DNA of 64,000 nucleotides from Liolophura sinensis (GCF_032854445.1 NC_088303.1:21645501-21709500); one strand, 5' to 3'; positions 42,501 through 53,000 are shown, counted from the stretch's first letter. The notes: a model not told the origin generated them from the sequence alone. A program made the numbers and translations.

Positions 42501-44488
42501 TCGAATGATCCTTCGTATCGAATCTGACATGCTGTCAACACCAATGTATCAATGTAAAACTGCAACATCCAACTGCTAATTCAATACAGTTTGAGAAAAC
42601 CATATCATTGGTGAAATGAAGTATCCCCGCAAAGCTTTCATGGTCACACATAAACAGTTATTAAAATGTAACGAGAAATTCGTGTATCAAATTCAAATTC
42701 AGAGTAATTTGGACATCCAAGCTGAGCCACGTATTAAAGTAGTCTCACTGGTTAGCAGACGGCTTTGTGCGGGGACGTTAGATATTCCGTCTACTAGCTG
42801 AGGCTGATGGTTCCAATGGTTTACCACCAATTTAATCCTATCGACGGTCAAATTTATTACAATGGATTAGTTGTGGCGCAAGACCCCAACCCTAGAAAGT
42901 TACTGAAGCATATAAAAGTGAAAAGAAGCGTGAGTTCTACACATTTCTTAATTCATGACTTAAGATCATAAACACTTGCGCCGTTTATGATAAAATTGCT
43001 AGCTAAGAACAAATACAAATGGATCGAAGGATATGAATTCTGTACATTTCTGAATTCACAACTTAAGGTCTTAAACACGCTACATTTTATGAATATTTAA
43101 CATAAAACTGCTAGCTATAAACAACCGTAGACAAAGATCTGTCATGAACGCCTTGCCCAAGCAGGGCTGATATCTTGGAGGCCAGTAGCCAGCTGTAGAT
43201 CTACACAAATAGCCAACACGTCATCGCTACACAACTATTTCACATCAGTTAGGATACAGAGCTGGGGTTCCGCATAAACTTGTCTCCACCCACAAACTGC
43301 TTCCAACCCAGGGTGTTTGAAAGCAAACACTTAATTATCTCTGACAAGGAGATTTTCCAGCTGACATCTGGCAACCCCGTCAACATCAGACCCGTCTGCC
43401 CTACTACCGCATGTCAACCCCAGATTGCAGCGAACGCGTACAACCGCCAGGGCTGAGGGTGGGGGAGTTTGAGGAGGGTATGGAGATGTGGGTCTGGGGG
43501 TGCAGATCATGGTCCTGCCCATTCCCCTGGAGAAGCTACCCTTACCCTTCCTTAATATCACAATAATAACAATAAGGCACGACAAAATTACACCTTAACG
43601 ATCTACTGTAATAGTATCAAATGATTTGTATACAAGGAAAAATCCGCACGTCAACTTACATATTCAATTGTGATCGAAGAAATATATCAAAATGCGAATT
43701 CCTAATATTAAACGGATTAAAAATTAAACAGTTTAAAGTTAAACATAAATTCTATGACTTTTCTCTATTTTGTTCTACCCAGGCACCCAAAGCAACCCGC
43801 AACCGCAACCCGTCACCCTCCCGATCCCTCCTGGCCCCAAATGCCAACCCCTCATTCTAGAACCATCCTGTCCCCCAGACTACTGACTTTCTCTTCCATT
43901 TCCCCCGAGTTTGTTCTCTGCTTAGGTCGTTATGGCCCTATAGCATCTCATAGCCAGCGCGTGACCTCTGAGGACGCTTCACATAGTCATGTTCACATTC
44001 GGGATGTGTTCGCCATCCCTGTCTCCCTGCCTCTATGTTAAACAACTTAACTGACAATATATATGTATATATATATAGTACCACTTATCGCTTCCATTGG
44101 TCGCCGTATTCAGTTGGTTTCCTCCCGTTTTTGACACGCACACTTCTAGGTTTACTGGGGTTAGAACGTCTAACACGGTCATTGTTTCATATAATAGTCT
44201 TAGAAGAAAACTCAATATCTTGTAAAGTATCTGTACTATGAAACAGGACAATAAAATCAGCTTTATTAATTAAGTTCTGGTCTATTTAAGATGTCAGCAT
44301 TTACTCAGTTTGTTGCGTTTTACACTACATCATGTACCGCTGAGTCTTATAAAACACAACCAAAGAAAGCAGATAATGTTGCTCAGTTTCTTTCTCTTAA
44401 ACTTATCACACTTACCGAAGTTGAAGTTCTGTGCCAGAGTAGGAGTTGATGCAAAAAACCAGGCGACACAAAGAAAGTATACTGCCAT
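27536..44488 (-). CDS. Ig-like, mucin-type single-pass membrane protein, 835 aa, 6 coding exons
   Basis: Exons in transcript order: 44488-44416, 31341-31119, 30625-30489, 30273-28461, 28109-27984 and 27671-27536. Total is 2508 nt in one frame, with GT/AG at each border. Residues 1-19 are a signal peptide (MAVYFLCVAWFFASTPTLA). Residues about 45-144 form one Ig-like domain: LFLNC (C67), LHW (W80), LRLEIGNLQPKHEGNYLC (C126), with exon 2/3 split inside it. Residues 145 to about 426 are Thr/Ser/Pro-rich with an early poly-Thr run, mucin-like, with N-glycosylation sequons. RRKR at 427-430 is a furin-type site. A transmembrane helix lies at about 475-502 (IATIAILGAFCLILIYAFIL), followed by basic RIRRKK. 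The cytoplasmic tail (about 333 aa) is acidic, with PPPPPP blocks that could bind SH3, WW or EVH1 domains. I do not recognise the gene. A cell-surface adhesion or receptor role is inference. The link to exon 1, across a 13-kb intron, rests on phase and signal peptide. Confidence 0.82.
30185..30262 (-). repeat. Coding Thr-codon microsatellite (poly-Thr run)
   Basis: Within exon 4 of the Ig-mucin gene, imperfect ACN triplets encode a run of nine Thr followed by PAP and more Thr. On the plus strand it reads as gttgtcgtcgttgtcgtcgt. Triplet expansion or contraction would keep the frame. Confidence 0.7.
31010..31116 (+). mobile_element. Degenerate SINE 3' fragment abutting an Ig-gene donor site
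   Basis: ggtttcctccaacctc, catataaatgaaatatttt, gtaaaaacaccaagcaaata and aataaacaaataaac follow the SINE 3' order. The tail ends directly at the splice donor of exon 2 (donor GT at 31117-31118 on the minus strand), so the intron boundary sits against the insertion. Confidence 0.6.
31600..31830. repeat. 'ctgttaa/ttaacag' rich repeat, copy 1
   Basis: AT-rich stretch with repeated tattctgtta, aacacagtattatgttataa and attaacagatta motifs, partly self-complementary. A similar stretch occurs at 41330-41530 (aatctgttaagtttaacata, then atattatgtta and aataccctgtta), suggesting a dispersed AT-rich family. Confidence 0.4.
33504..33679. mobile_element. Foldback MITE, family B, copy 1
   Basis: Terminal inverted repeats of about 50 bp. 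The left arm reads aataaatataggatattgca followed by cagtgaagattgaaaatcat and aaatattt; the right arm is its imperfect reverse complement, ending in ctgtttattatttat. The loop contains ggtgaagcgtcgagtaggtt. A second copy lies at 47178-47310. Confidence 0.75.
33873..33917. repeat. Hairpin with 15-bp perfect stem
   Basis: ataaaagtgatatct and its reverse complement agatatcacttttat are separated by 14 bases (aattagccagtgag). Two TGACGTCA palindromes (CRE-like) lie just upstream, near 33793 and 33850. It may be the end of a further TIR element. Confidence 0.55.
35680..36750. repeat. Degenerate tandem array, about 60-100 bp units
   Basis: More than ten spaced occurrences of a composite unit: gcagaacactgtcatttcgg, then taatga, then a gaaaagtgttcgtgttta-like segment and ggacaaatttgaacgtt. 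Units are diverged and of variable length, giving an old satellite-like array inside intron 1 of the Ig-mucin gene. Confidence 0.7.
37150..37376. repeat. Tandem repeat, about 58 bp, four copies
   Basis: Four adjacent units share acaacatatcctgtagaaat, then aagtcgtttayatggtttca, then agttctcag. Units start near 37151, 37210, 37267 and 37326. The last copy ends in ttttacaattg. Confidence 0.75.
37460..37685. mobile_element. MITE, family A, copy 2 (best preserved)
   Basis: About 225 bp with inverted ends of about 40 bp. Left: GGATCACGACGCGATCTTAG followed by ACTTAAATCA. Right, inverted: GGAATCACGAAGCCATCTTA followed by GAC. Interior shared with 14661-14901 (actttaaaattgttg, ctattgtacaacaaatt, ggaaaggaaca). 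A right-half copy follows at 37920-38018. Confidence 0.75.
37920..38018. mobile_element. MITE, family A, copy 3 (right half only)
   Basis: accaaatttcagctaaaata, acggaagggaac, then ttgatttaagtctacgatcg and cttcgtgatcccg match the right half of the 37460-37685 copy. Confidence 0.65.
39430..39770. repeat. Tandem repeat, about 58 bp, six diverged copies
   Basis: gacaaatgaagact-type cores recur near 39439, 39497, 39566, 39622, 39679 and 39739. They are linked by ctttgaaagaggtacat, gtcaaacttac and caaaatc segments, with drift increasing to the left. Confidence 0.7.
40430..40685 (+). repeat. Direct duplication, about 125 bp, two copies
   Basis: Both copies carry a cactggaaagagtttcg / cacttggtgcagttgat start and the shared segment aataccgatttggaacg followed by tattg and tttgttg. 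The second copy begins near 40550. Confidence 0.5.
41252..41310. repeat. Hairpin with stem of about 26 bp
   Basis: TACAGGCTTAATACCATGTA followed by TGGAAT pairs with ATTCCCTACATGGTATTTAG followed by CCTGTA across a short aata loop. Only a few mismatches. No promoter or RNA gene signal accompanies it, so it is probably a small foldback element. Confidence 0.65.
42347..42391 (+). mobile_element. SINE tail fragment
   Basis: tagccgccgttgtaaaagta followed by ccaatcaaataaataaat is the last part of the family 3' region and its AAATAAAT tail. Confidence 0.5.
42905..43135 (+). repeat. Direct duplication, about 110 bp, two copies
   Basis: The segment gttctacacatttcttaatt, then catgacttaag, ataaacac, then gctagctaagaacaa recurs as attctgtacatttctgaatt, cacaacttaag, ttaaacac and gctagctataaacaa. 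Confidence 0.55.
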
Positions 44489-45372
44489 TTTCCGATGGAA
44501 GTGAAGTCAAACCGTAATTCTTAAAGTTCCATCCACAGTGGAGTGGCGTAATTCCAAAGTTTAGCTTTTTGTCGACAGAGTCATAACGATGCCGTTCGTG
44601 ATTTACACATCTCCGCCGCGAACGCTTCCTTTGTTCTCACTCCAGCCGCAGTAGTTGAAAAACTGAAGCTGTCAGTCAGCAGATACTTGTAAAAGAAACC
44701 GTGCAGAGAGTCCGCAATGGTCCAGCATTCTAGCCGCGCGAGTTAAGGCGGGTTTACAATTTGAAGATAGTTGGAAAGTAGCGGTGAAACACGACCCTTC
44801 TAGCTTGTGACGCGGAGACCCAGTCAGACTAATGTCCGACTCCCAGCTTCTCACTTTCAGCATGAAGCACCAGCAGTTAAGATGTGGTAAGTTCGTGCAC
44901 CAGTACACAGCCTGGCTAACTTTAATCTGAACTTCGTGGAAAGTTTGATGGTCTTTGTAACACGAGCCCACCCCAACAGTTTGGCTGGGGGGGGGGGGAA
45001 GGAATAAGATGGTGAAACTGGTGAAAGCGGCGAGAAAGAAAAAAAAAAGAGAGAGCGAGAAAGGATTTAGTGAGGAAGCTAGTGTGCGCGATAGGATAAA
45101 CAGTGTGTCTGGGACGTACGTTGGGTAATAGTGACTTAAAAGAAAGCCTTTCATAGTAAAAGATCCTAGGGCATCCAAGCAGGGTGTTAAGCGGCGCAAT
45201 ACATGTACATCAAAACGTTTAAGCTCTCTTGTCAGAAGGCTAATTTGTCCCATTTGAGCAGAGTGTAGGCAAGGCTACCGTAATATCACTGGCTGTAAGA
45301 ATACTGCTCATTCTCTTAATTCACTGTAAATACACATAGTGCACATCATCACAGCTGCGTAGTAATATGTAA

Positions 45373-45639
45373 CAGGGGCCTCCGTGGCTCAGTCGGTTAG
45401 CGCGCTAGTGCAGCGTAAAGACCCAGGAGCCTCTCACCAATGCGGTCGCTGTGAGTTCAAGTCCAGCTCATGCTGGCTTCCTCTCCAGCCGTAAGTGGGA
45501 AGGTCTGCCAGCAACCTGCGGATGGTGGTGGGTTTCCAACGGGCTTGCCCGGTTTTCTCCCACCATAATGTTGGCCGCCGTCGTATAAGTGAAATATTCT
45601 TGAGTATGGCGTAAAACACCAATCAAATAAATAAATAAA
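45373..45639 (+). mobile_element. Young full-length tRNA-derived SINE with 10-bp target duplication
   Basis: Head caggggcctccgtggctcag includes a box A (TGGCTCAGTCGG), and box B-like GAGTTCAAGTCC follows about 75 bp later. Body and tail follow the family order, ending in AAATAAATAAAT. TAATATGTAA occurs at 45363-45372 and again at 45640-45649, a clear target-site duplication. It would use LINE enzymes for mobility. Confidence 0.92.
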
Positions 45640-45735
45640 TAATATGTAATATATGTAATATGCTGTAAGAACACGAACTGCCCATCATCATAGTTGCGTG
45701 TAACATCACGTACTGCTCATCCTCACAGGTCAGTA

Positions 45736-46006
45736 GGGGCCTCCGTGGCTCAGTCGGTTAAAGCGCTAGCGCAGCGTAATGACCCAGGAGTCTCTCACCA
45801 ATGCGGTCGCTGTGAGTTCAAGTCCAGCTCATGCTGGCTTCCTCTCCGGCCGTACGTGAGAAGGTCTGCCAGCAACCTGCGGATGGTCGTGGGTTTCCCC
45901 CGGGCTCTGCCCGGTTTCCACCCACCATAATGCTGGCCGCCGTCGTATAAGTGAAATATTCTTGAGTACGGCGTAAAACACCAATCAAAAAAAAAAAAAA
46001 AAAAAA
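45736..46006 (+). mobile_element. Young full-length SINE with 13-bp target duplication and poly(A) end
   Basis: Same family as the copy at 45373, over 90% alike by eye, with intact box A and box B-like segments. TCACAGGTCAGTA flanks it exactly at 45723-45735 and 46007-46019. Its 3' end is a run of 20 A instead of the AAATAAAT repeat. Confidence 0.94.
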
Positions 46007-46144
46007 TCACAGGTCAGTATGACTACACATATGCTGCTCATTCCTTAGATCTCATTTTAACAACACATACTGTTCATCATAGTTCATTGCAACAACACGT
46101 ATACCGCACTTACTTCTTATCATCACCGGTAAACTTGCGTTATA

Positions 46145-47010
46145 ATACTCCCTGTGTACTCATCCTCACAGCCCAAAGTAACACAACATGCACGTACAAC
46201 TTATCCTCACAGTTCACGATGTGACAACATGCACGTACAGTTCATTATTATAGCTCACAGTGACACAGTATGCACGTACAACTTATACTCATAGTTCACG
46301 GGGAAACAACATATACTTACACGTAGAGTTTATTGTCATAGTTCACGATGACACAACTTAAGTGACAATATCTAGGTGATACAACACACATGTAACGTTT
46401 ATCCTCATAATTCACGGTGACACAACATAAACGTACAGCTTATCCTCATAGTTCACAGTGAAACAACATGTACGTACAGCTCATTCTCATTGCTAAAGGG
46501 TGAAACAGTATACACGTACAGCCCATCCTCATGACTAATGGTGAAACAGCACAGGCCTACACGTACAGCTTATCCTCATAGATAACGGTGAAACAACATA
46601 CACGTACAGCCCATCTTCATAGTTCACGGTGACACAGCATAGGCCTACACATACAGCTTATCCCCAAAGTACAAGGGGAAAGAACATGCACGATCAGCTC
46701 ATTCTTATAGTTCACGGTGAAACAACATGCACGAATAGTGCGTCCTCAAAATTGATGATGAAACAACATGCATAGTTCACTATGAAACAACACGCACGTA
46801 GGCCTACAGCTCACCCTCATAGATCACTATGAAATATAACGCACTACAGTTCATCCTCACAGTTAACTGTGAAACAACACGCACGTACAGCTCATCCGTA
46901 TAGTTAACTATGAAACAAAACGCACGCACAGCGTATCCTCATAGTTCACCTTGAAGCAACACGCACGTACATCTTATCCTCATAGTTCACGTTGAAGCAA
47001 CAGAAGCTCA
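46145..47010. repeat. Degenerate tandem array, about 45-bp units, near 18 copies
   Basis: The unit is approximately cacgtacagctcatcctcat followed by agttcacggtgaaacaacat. Copies vary in length and in the word caca/gaca, and occasional extra ggccta insertions occur. Confidence 0.8.
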
Positions 47011-47177
47011 TCCTCATAAACATTTATAAACATGTACTGCTCATCATCATATCTCATTAACAATCTAAGCATCGAAGCAGAGATTCGTATACCAGTTGTC
47101 AACCATAATATAGACAGTTCAAGTTCAGTTATGCCAATACCAATTTCCAAAGCAACGTTCAACACAAACCCCCGAAG

Positions 47178-47310
47178 AAATAAATAGAGGATATTGCACA
47201 GTGAAGACGCGAGACGCGAAGCGTCGAGTGGGTTATCATTTCTAACTTTCACGAGAACAATATTTATGGTATTCAACCTTCACTGTGCAATATTCTATTT
47301 ATTATTTATA
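47178..47310. mobile_element. Foldback MITE, family B, copy 2
   Basis: Left arm aaataaatagaggatattgc followed by acagtgaag; right arm caaccttcactgtgcaatat followed by tctatttattattt, its reverse complement. The loop carries gcgaagcgtcgagtgggtta as in the 33.5-kb copy. It is shorter than that copy because the left arm is deleted. Confidence 0.75.
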
Positions 47311-50010
47311 TCCCGCCATTTTCTCTACATGTATGTGAATCAGTTTATCTCTTGCGTCCGTAAAAAGTAAGGCGATGTGCCATCTTCGTCGTATTTGTGA
47401 TTCTATTCATACGCCCTTGCAATTTCATTCACGTCCGCGCTCACAAAACCTTTTTACACTTTTAAACGCTGTCTGTAAGTAATTATACATTCTACAAAGG
47501 TGCTTACTCCAAATATCAACCACAAAATAAATAAAATTTTAGCATTCAAGTGTGGTACGTAGCATCAAGACTGGTCCAGAATTTGAAAGTTTTAGGTAGG
47601 ATGTGACGTGGAAATTAAACATGGCGGAGTTGCAGCTGTCATAAGAATAATTCAAGAACAACCATACAACTTTTAATACTTTTAAATGCTTTAGGGCGGG
47701 GAATGCTGAATAACATGATCTCTGCAATATTTAAACGCACGACTAAGGATTAGGCTTACGCTGAGTTTTAAAAATTAAAACAGGTTTAAGAAATTGTGAT
47801 AATAATTCTATCAATAACTGGATCTGAACTATTGATATTAACCTAAACCTGGCTGAATTAATATGGCGTCAGTCTAACTAAGTTTGTGTTCGGAGACCTT
47901 GAAATTATGATTGATTCGTATTCAATAGTAGTCTGAAATCATCCACCGATATTTGTTATCGAAATAAAGACAATTGGCTGTCGGTACGTGAGGAATAAAT
48001 CCCTCGCAGGTTTTGTGGCATTTGAGTTTTGGCTTATTTTCACCAGTAGGCATAGGTCTACCATACAAATTTAACGTAGGGAAGTTTTCATATATTCATG
48101 TTTTAATGAATTCTTTTGACGGAAGACCGTTATCTGAGGCCATACTAGTTAATTTATGAAGTCAATATTTGCCGGTATAGTGTTTATTTATTCTCGTATA
48201 AAAGTTTAAACTTACATTTATCCGTTTCATGGACGAGAAATTTTTGTTGTGGTATCGGCGTTCCTACATATTTGGGATAATTTTTAAGTATTTTTCACCA
48301 CTGTAGGCCTAGTAATAATAATGTAAAAATTACAAAATTCTATGTCATTGTCTTATCTGAAAATCCTTTGCCTTCTATTTTCGTTTCTGTTTCACACAGT
48401 AAAATGACATTTATTGTTGTCAGTTAAACCTCGAAATCAGAAGTTTGTGTTGCCGCCATTTTGTAGATTTATGGTAATTAGGGTGTCTGTAGAACCTAAA
48501 CTTATGGACTTTTAGAAATCGGACCAGGATTTTCCCCACCACAGTTTGAAAAGGAATTTATCATTTAATACCCTTGTATGGAAATTGGTTATATGAGTAA
48601 TATGGATAAAAATATGGACTTTTCAGGCATTGGCATTTAGATTTTGGCTTCAAAGGAAAGCCATTATTTTGGAGTTCTTGGTTGGGATCGTGATGACGTC
48701 ATCAGGTCATCTGTTTTTACAAACTGTCAAAACTTGCCCTTCTGATCAATCAGAGTCTACTAATTTGGTTCACTGCTCCGCCCACACCATGTGGAAATCT
48801 ATAAATATGTTGATTTTTCAGCGTCTGTAGACGGCCCTGGAATCTAAGAGGAGTAAAAGTTGACAATAGATCGAGACTATATACCAGAATATAACAACCA
48901 TAATTTGAGACAAGTTTGAGACTTTATGTGCCATGTATTGTGTTTAATTGGGACTCTGTCTCATACGACACTCAACCGTTTGGTACTTGTGTCAACTACT
49001 GGTTTCTCCCTCGTCATAATAAATACTCATCATCTGATTCACTGACAATTTGTTGTTGGAGAACTTTCATTTCGTGTAAGAATCTCGAATCTCATGTACA
49101 AGTCATACAGGATAACAATCCGAGTTCAGGAAATGTTATGAAATCGAACCCAAATAGTAGCGACGTCTCAAAGTGCAGGGTAGATCCAGTCCCGAATGGT
49201 TTATTCATTTAACCAGCTTCGCTCGACACGTTAAATATGGAACAGGATTAAAACTGAGTGAATGGTGTCGAACTCATAGGTACCTGTATATATGAGGAGA
49301 AGACATCATAAGAAACGAAAGCACAGAAGACAAATACAATAATTGAAGCGCTACAATATCCACATTCTATAATTACTGACTGAATGATTGCAACATCCAG
49401 ATGAATAGGATAATTCGACTAAATCCAAATCGATGTTACCAAAAGCTTATTGTATTTTCCAGTAAAAGAGCAACGAAGAACAATGTTGTTGAGAGGTAGG
49501 TAGGACATGGCGATATGACTAGTTCAAGTCTAGCTCCACGAGTGAAGCTGACACCTGATTTAACAATGTACTAACGTACCAAATGTAGGCTACTGCTTGG
49601 TATGATAGTACATCGCCAGATAAGATGAGAGCCACTCACGAACGGCTAGTTCAAGTCAGAAGTATAAAACACAGTAGAACTAATGTAGGCACTGTATGCA
49701 TGTAGGCCAACGCAGCAAAAAAGAGGAAACAACTTAAGTTTCTATTTTCAAAGTTTGATTCTGAATTTCTAGATGGAAAAATTGAAAATGGAATTGTCAT
49801 CCGAAATACGGATATGTATCTGCATCTTGCGCTAACAATTGAAGGCCCTCTAGCGGGAAAACACGCAGGCAGTTTAGAGTTGTCGCTCTTGCGTTGTTGT
49901 TGGCGATGTCGGCGTAGACACTGCTTTGATGAAGTCTTGAGAAGGTCTGTGGGATCATTTGACTCATACTCGTGAAAGTGATCTCTGGATTTATCAGTGG
50001 ATAAAGAGAG

Positions 50011-53000
50011 ATGAAAAGTGGGAATATGGCGAACATGGGATGTTCGGTGACTGTGCGGCGAGGTACGTAAGCGTTTGTTTAGCAGGTGGCGAAAATTGAA
50101 CGCTCGGTAATCATATGCAGTTTATCTGTTGCACTGATTGAGTTAGATACTGTGCAACTATAACGACTTGTTATATTCCACTAGGACCCTTATAAATGCT
50201 GGCTCTTCCTCCGATAACAGTGATCCCGCCGACCAAGTCTGTCAGTTTCCTCCGTAAACGCTTACTTGTGATATATCCGTTGTACAGACCAGCTCGACAG
50301 ACCCGAGAGTAGGCCTACAGGCCGTAGCTTGCTAACACTCCTGTAGAGCTATACATCCCTCTGTTTAATTTTCCTATAGTAGCGCCAGTGTTCTGCTACA
50401 TCCCACCTCAAGAGCCAGACTCAATCCCCTGTCCATTATAGCAAGTCACATGATTTTGTAATGGTGCACCAATTAAATCTTATTTCTCAAGAGGAAGCAT
50501 CCAGGCCTTTGTGTCTCTCTGTCCATCTTCATGTAAAACAGGAGGGCTGCAATGTGCATTAATTGCTATGTCTAGAGCATGCCTAATATTTAGCATACAC
50601 TGAATCCCCAATTTATTTAGCTGATAGAAGGAATATCAACACTAGCAATGGCAATCCCTCTTTCAGCATAATCCAACTGCTGAAACTTTTGAGGCCAGCA
50701 AAGCCAAAGTAACATCTGACATCAAACCTCTGCAAAAATACCTCCCTTTGGGACTTTTAAAAAAAAATTAAAATGAAAGTTGTTCTTAGCAGCTCCAGAA
50801 TGAAAAATTGAAAATGAGTTTGACAGCTCTTGCACATTCATTCTAAACAAAGAATGTAATACTTGTTTTTTATATCTGCTCAACAAAAATTCAAGGAAGA
50901 ACCTCCAAATAAGATATTTCTTTATTGAAACCCTAAATTAAAGTTGGTCATACCAACCTCACCTGTAAAAATAAGGTTTAAAAAAATAGTAAAATGGTCA
51001 GGCTTACTAGATGTAATTTTGCTGTCTCTTTACAGTTGGGGTTGTGTTACTTATCCTATGGCTGGGAACATTGATATATCTGTGGGGTGTCCGCTGGTCG
51101 AAAAGAAATACGGTCACTGATAAAGATATTGCTGCAGGTGAGATGTCTTAGAGTTGTGGTGTGTTATATAACATGTCAGTCTAATAGTACCTGACAATGT
51201 GGGGTGTTTGGTGGTCCAAGAGAAAGATATTTCTGAAGGTGAAATATCCAGAGTTGTAGTCTGCCCTATAACATGACAATCTGTTAGTACCTTTGGGATG
51301 TTGGCTGGTCTGGACAAGAGAAAGATATTGCTACAGATGAATTACTCATGGCCCTGGTTAATTGTATATGGTGACAATGTTATGTAGGGGTAATTCTGTC
51401 ACGGATAACAGGGCCTGAGGTTGTAATATCTAACTCTGTATAAAAGTTGACCCTTGATTTTCCTGTGTGCTCTCATTGGACTGTTGGGGCCTCCATGGCC
51501 AAGGTGATTGGCGCGCCAGCGCAGTGCAATGAACCAGGAACCTCTCACTAATGTGGTCACTGTGAGTTTAAGTTCAGCTCAAGGCTGGCTTGCTCTCCAG
51601 CCGTACGAGGGTTTGCCTCGGGTTCTGTCGGGTCTTGGTTTCCTCCCTTCATAATTCTGACCACCATTGTATAAGTCAAATACTCTTGAGTACGGTGAAA
51701 ATAACTAATCAAATAAAGAAATAAATAAACATTCGCTGACTGCGATCAACATTTCTTCCTTACCAGAGGTTGCTCATGCAGACTTTGCTCTGCGCTTTAA
51801 GGCTGTGCAAAATGCGACAACGGGGTCAGAGCTGGTGCATGTGGTAGTTGCTTCTGACGAGAACACAGTAGGAGGCATGATTGCTTTGATTCATAGCATC
51901 CAGAGGAATTCCAAACATCAAGTCATCTTTCACCTGATCACAAGCAAGGCTAATGTGGACCATGTTAAGTAAGTATAAACATTAATACTGTATCTCTTCA
52001 ACCTTATCGCATGTTTGGAAGGGGTTAATTCAAGCAAATACTGAGGGCATTATTCTGTGTTGACTTATTAAATCACCCTTTTTGAAGCCCTGAACTTTTG
52101 TCTCCAAAATCAAATTAAAAACATGCATAAATTGCACTGAAGGTTGCTCTTTAACATGTGAAAAGGTTGAGGAACTAAGGTATTAAAGTCCGTGCCATAC
52201 TTCTACTCTTCCTATATTGTAATCCATTATACATTGTAACACTGGGCTACAGCCAGGTGTTCTTTTTCACGAGTTCTGCTGACACACACTTGGTGAACCC
52301 TTTTCCATATTCTACTTTTTTGTGATGGTGATTAAATACTCTTGATTATGGTATTATTTTAAATGAATATTTTAAATGAATAGTTCCCAAAGTAATGTTG
52401 TGCTCAGTCGGTGAAGTTCCCAGGGTAAATACATGTAAAATAATTTTGAATGCACAAGATAGACCAAGACGAAAGAAAAATGTCCATCTACAGATCAAGT
52501 GTTACTTTTGTGTAAATTGTAATACCTTTAATGTTGTATTTGTGGCAGATCCTGGATTGATGGCACAGAATTAAAGCGGATCATCTACAATGTGATAGAA
52601 TTTCCCTCAGAATGGGTGGAGGGAAAAATTAAAATAAGAGGAGGCAGGGTTGAACTTGCAAGCCCAGTAAGTAATACAAGAAACTGAAATTAATAACCGT
52701 AAGAAAAAACATTACATATAGGTCCAGGACAGAGGACTTCTTATTCTTTGTATAAACAGTTATTCACCTCTTGACAACATCAACATTAGGTTTTTAATGT
52801 TGAGGAAGGTGCACATTCAAAGCCAAAGAAAACACAAACATGAAGCTTATGTCAGGTAATTGTCAAGGAATTTAGTTTGATTTATAGCTTCAGAATTTTT
52901 TCAACCCATTAAAATGCATTTGAAACTTTGGGCTCTGTGGTGAACTTTCTGAAAACCAAAAGACTGCTAGGTGTCAGCATTCAAATTGCATATTCATTTG

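Larger units (their letters stand above)
31342..44415 (-). other. Intron 1 of the Ig-mucin gene (13 kb)
   Basis: Donor GTAAGT at 44415-44410 (minus) and acceptor ttctttttaatag ending at 31342. No exon with matching phases and coding character was seen inside. It contains two MITE families, three degenerate tandem arrays, local duplications, a hairpin at 41.25 kb and a SINE tail at 42.35 kb, listed separately. 38.1-39.4 kb and 41.5-42.3 kb show nothing recognisable. Confidence 0.6.
44489..50010. other. Intergenic region between Ig-mucin gene and GLT8D1 (divergent genes)
   Basis: Both flanking genes point away from here, so their promoters lie inside it. The Ig-gene promoter is presumably in the GC-richer 44.5-45.2 kb part, which has a run of 10 G ending at 44998. 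Contents are two young SINEs (45.4 and 45.7 kb), a 45-bp array (46.15-47.0 kb) and a foldback MITE (47.2 kb). 47.3-50.0 kb shows no supported coding exon or repeat. Confidence 0.5.

Noticed and set aside
44672-45253. 193-codon minus-strand open frame with ATG
   Set aside because: It sits just upstream of the Ig-mucin start, in the probable promoter or 5' UTR. It crosses a poly-G run and purine-rich repeats, and shows no recognisable family. A hydrophobic stretch comes from the low-complexity DNA. An upstream open frame is possible but unsupported.
45373-46006. Possible tRNA genes (box A and box B present)
   Set aside because: The box spacing is too long, no cloverleaf or anticodon arm forms, and the sequences continue into the SINE body with target duplications.
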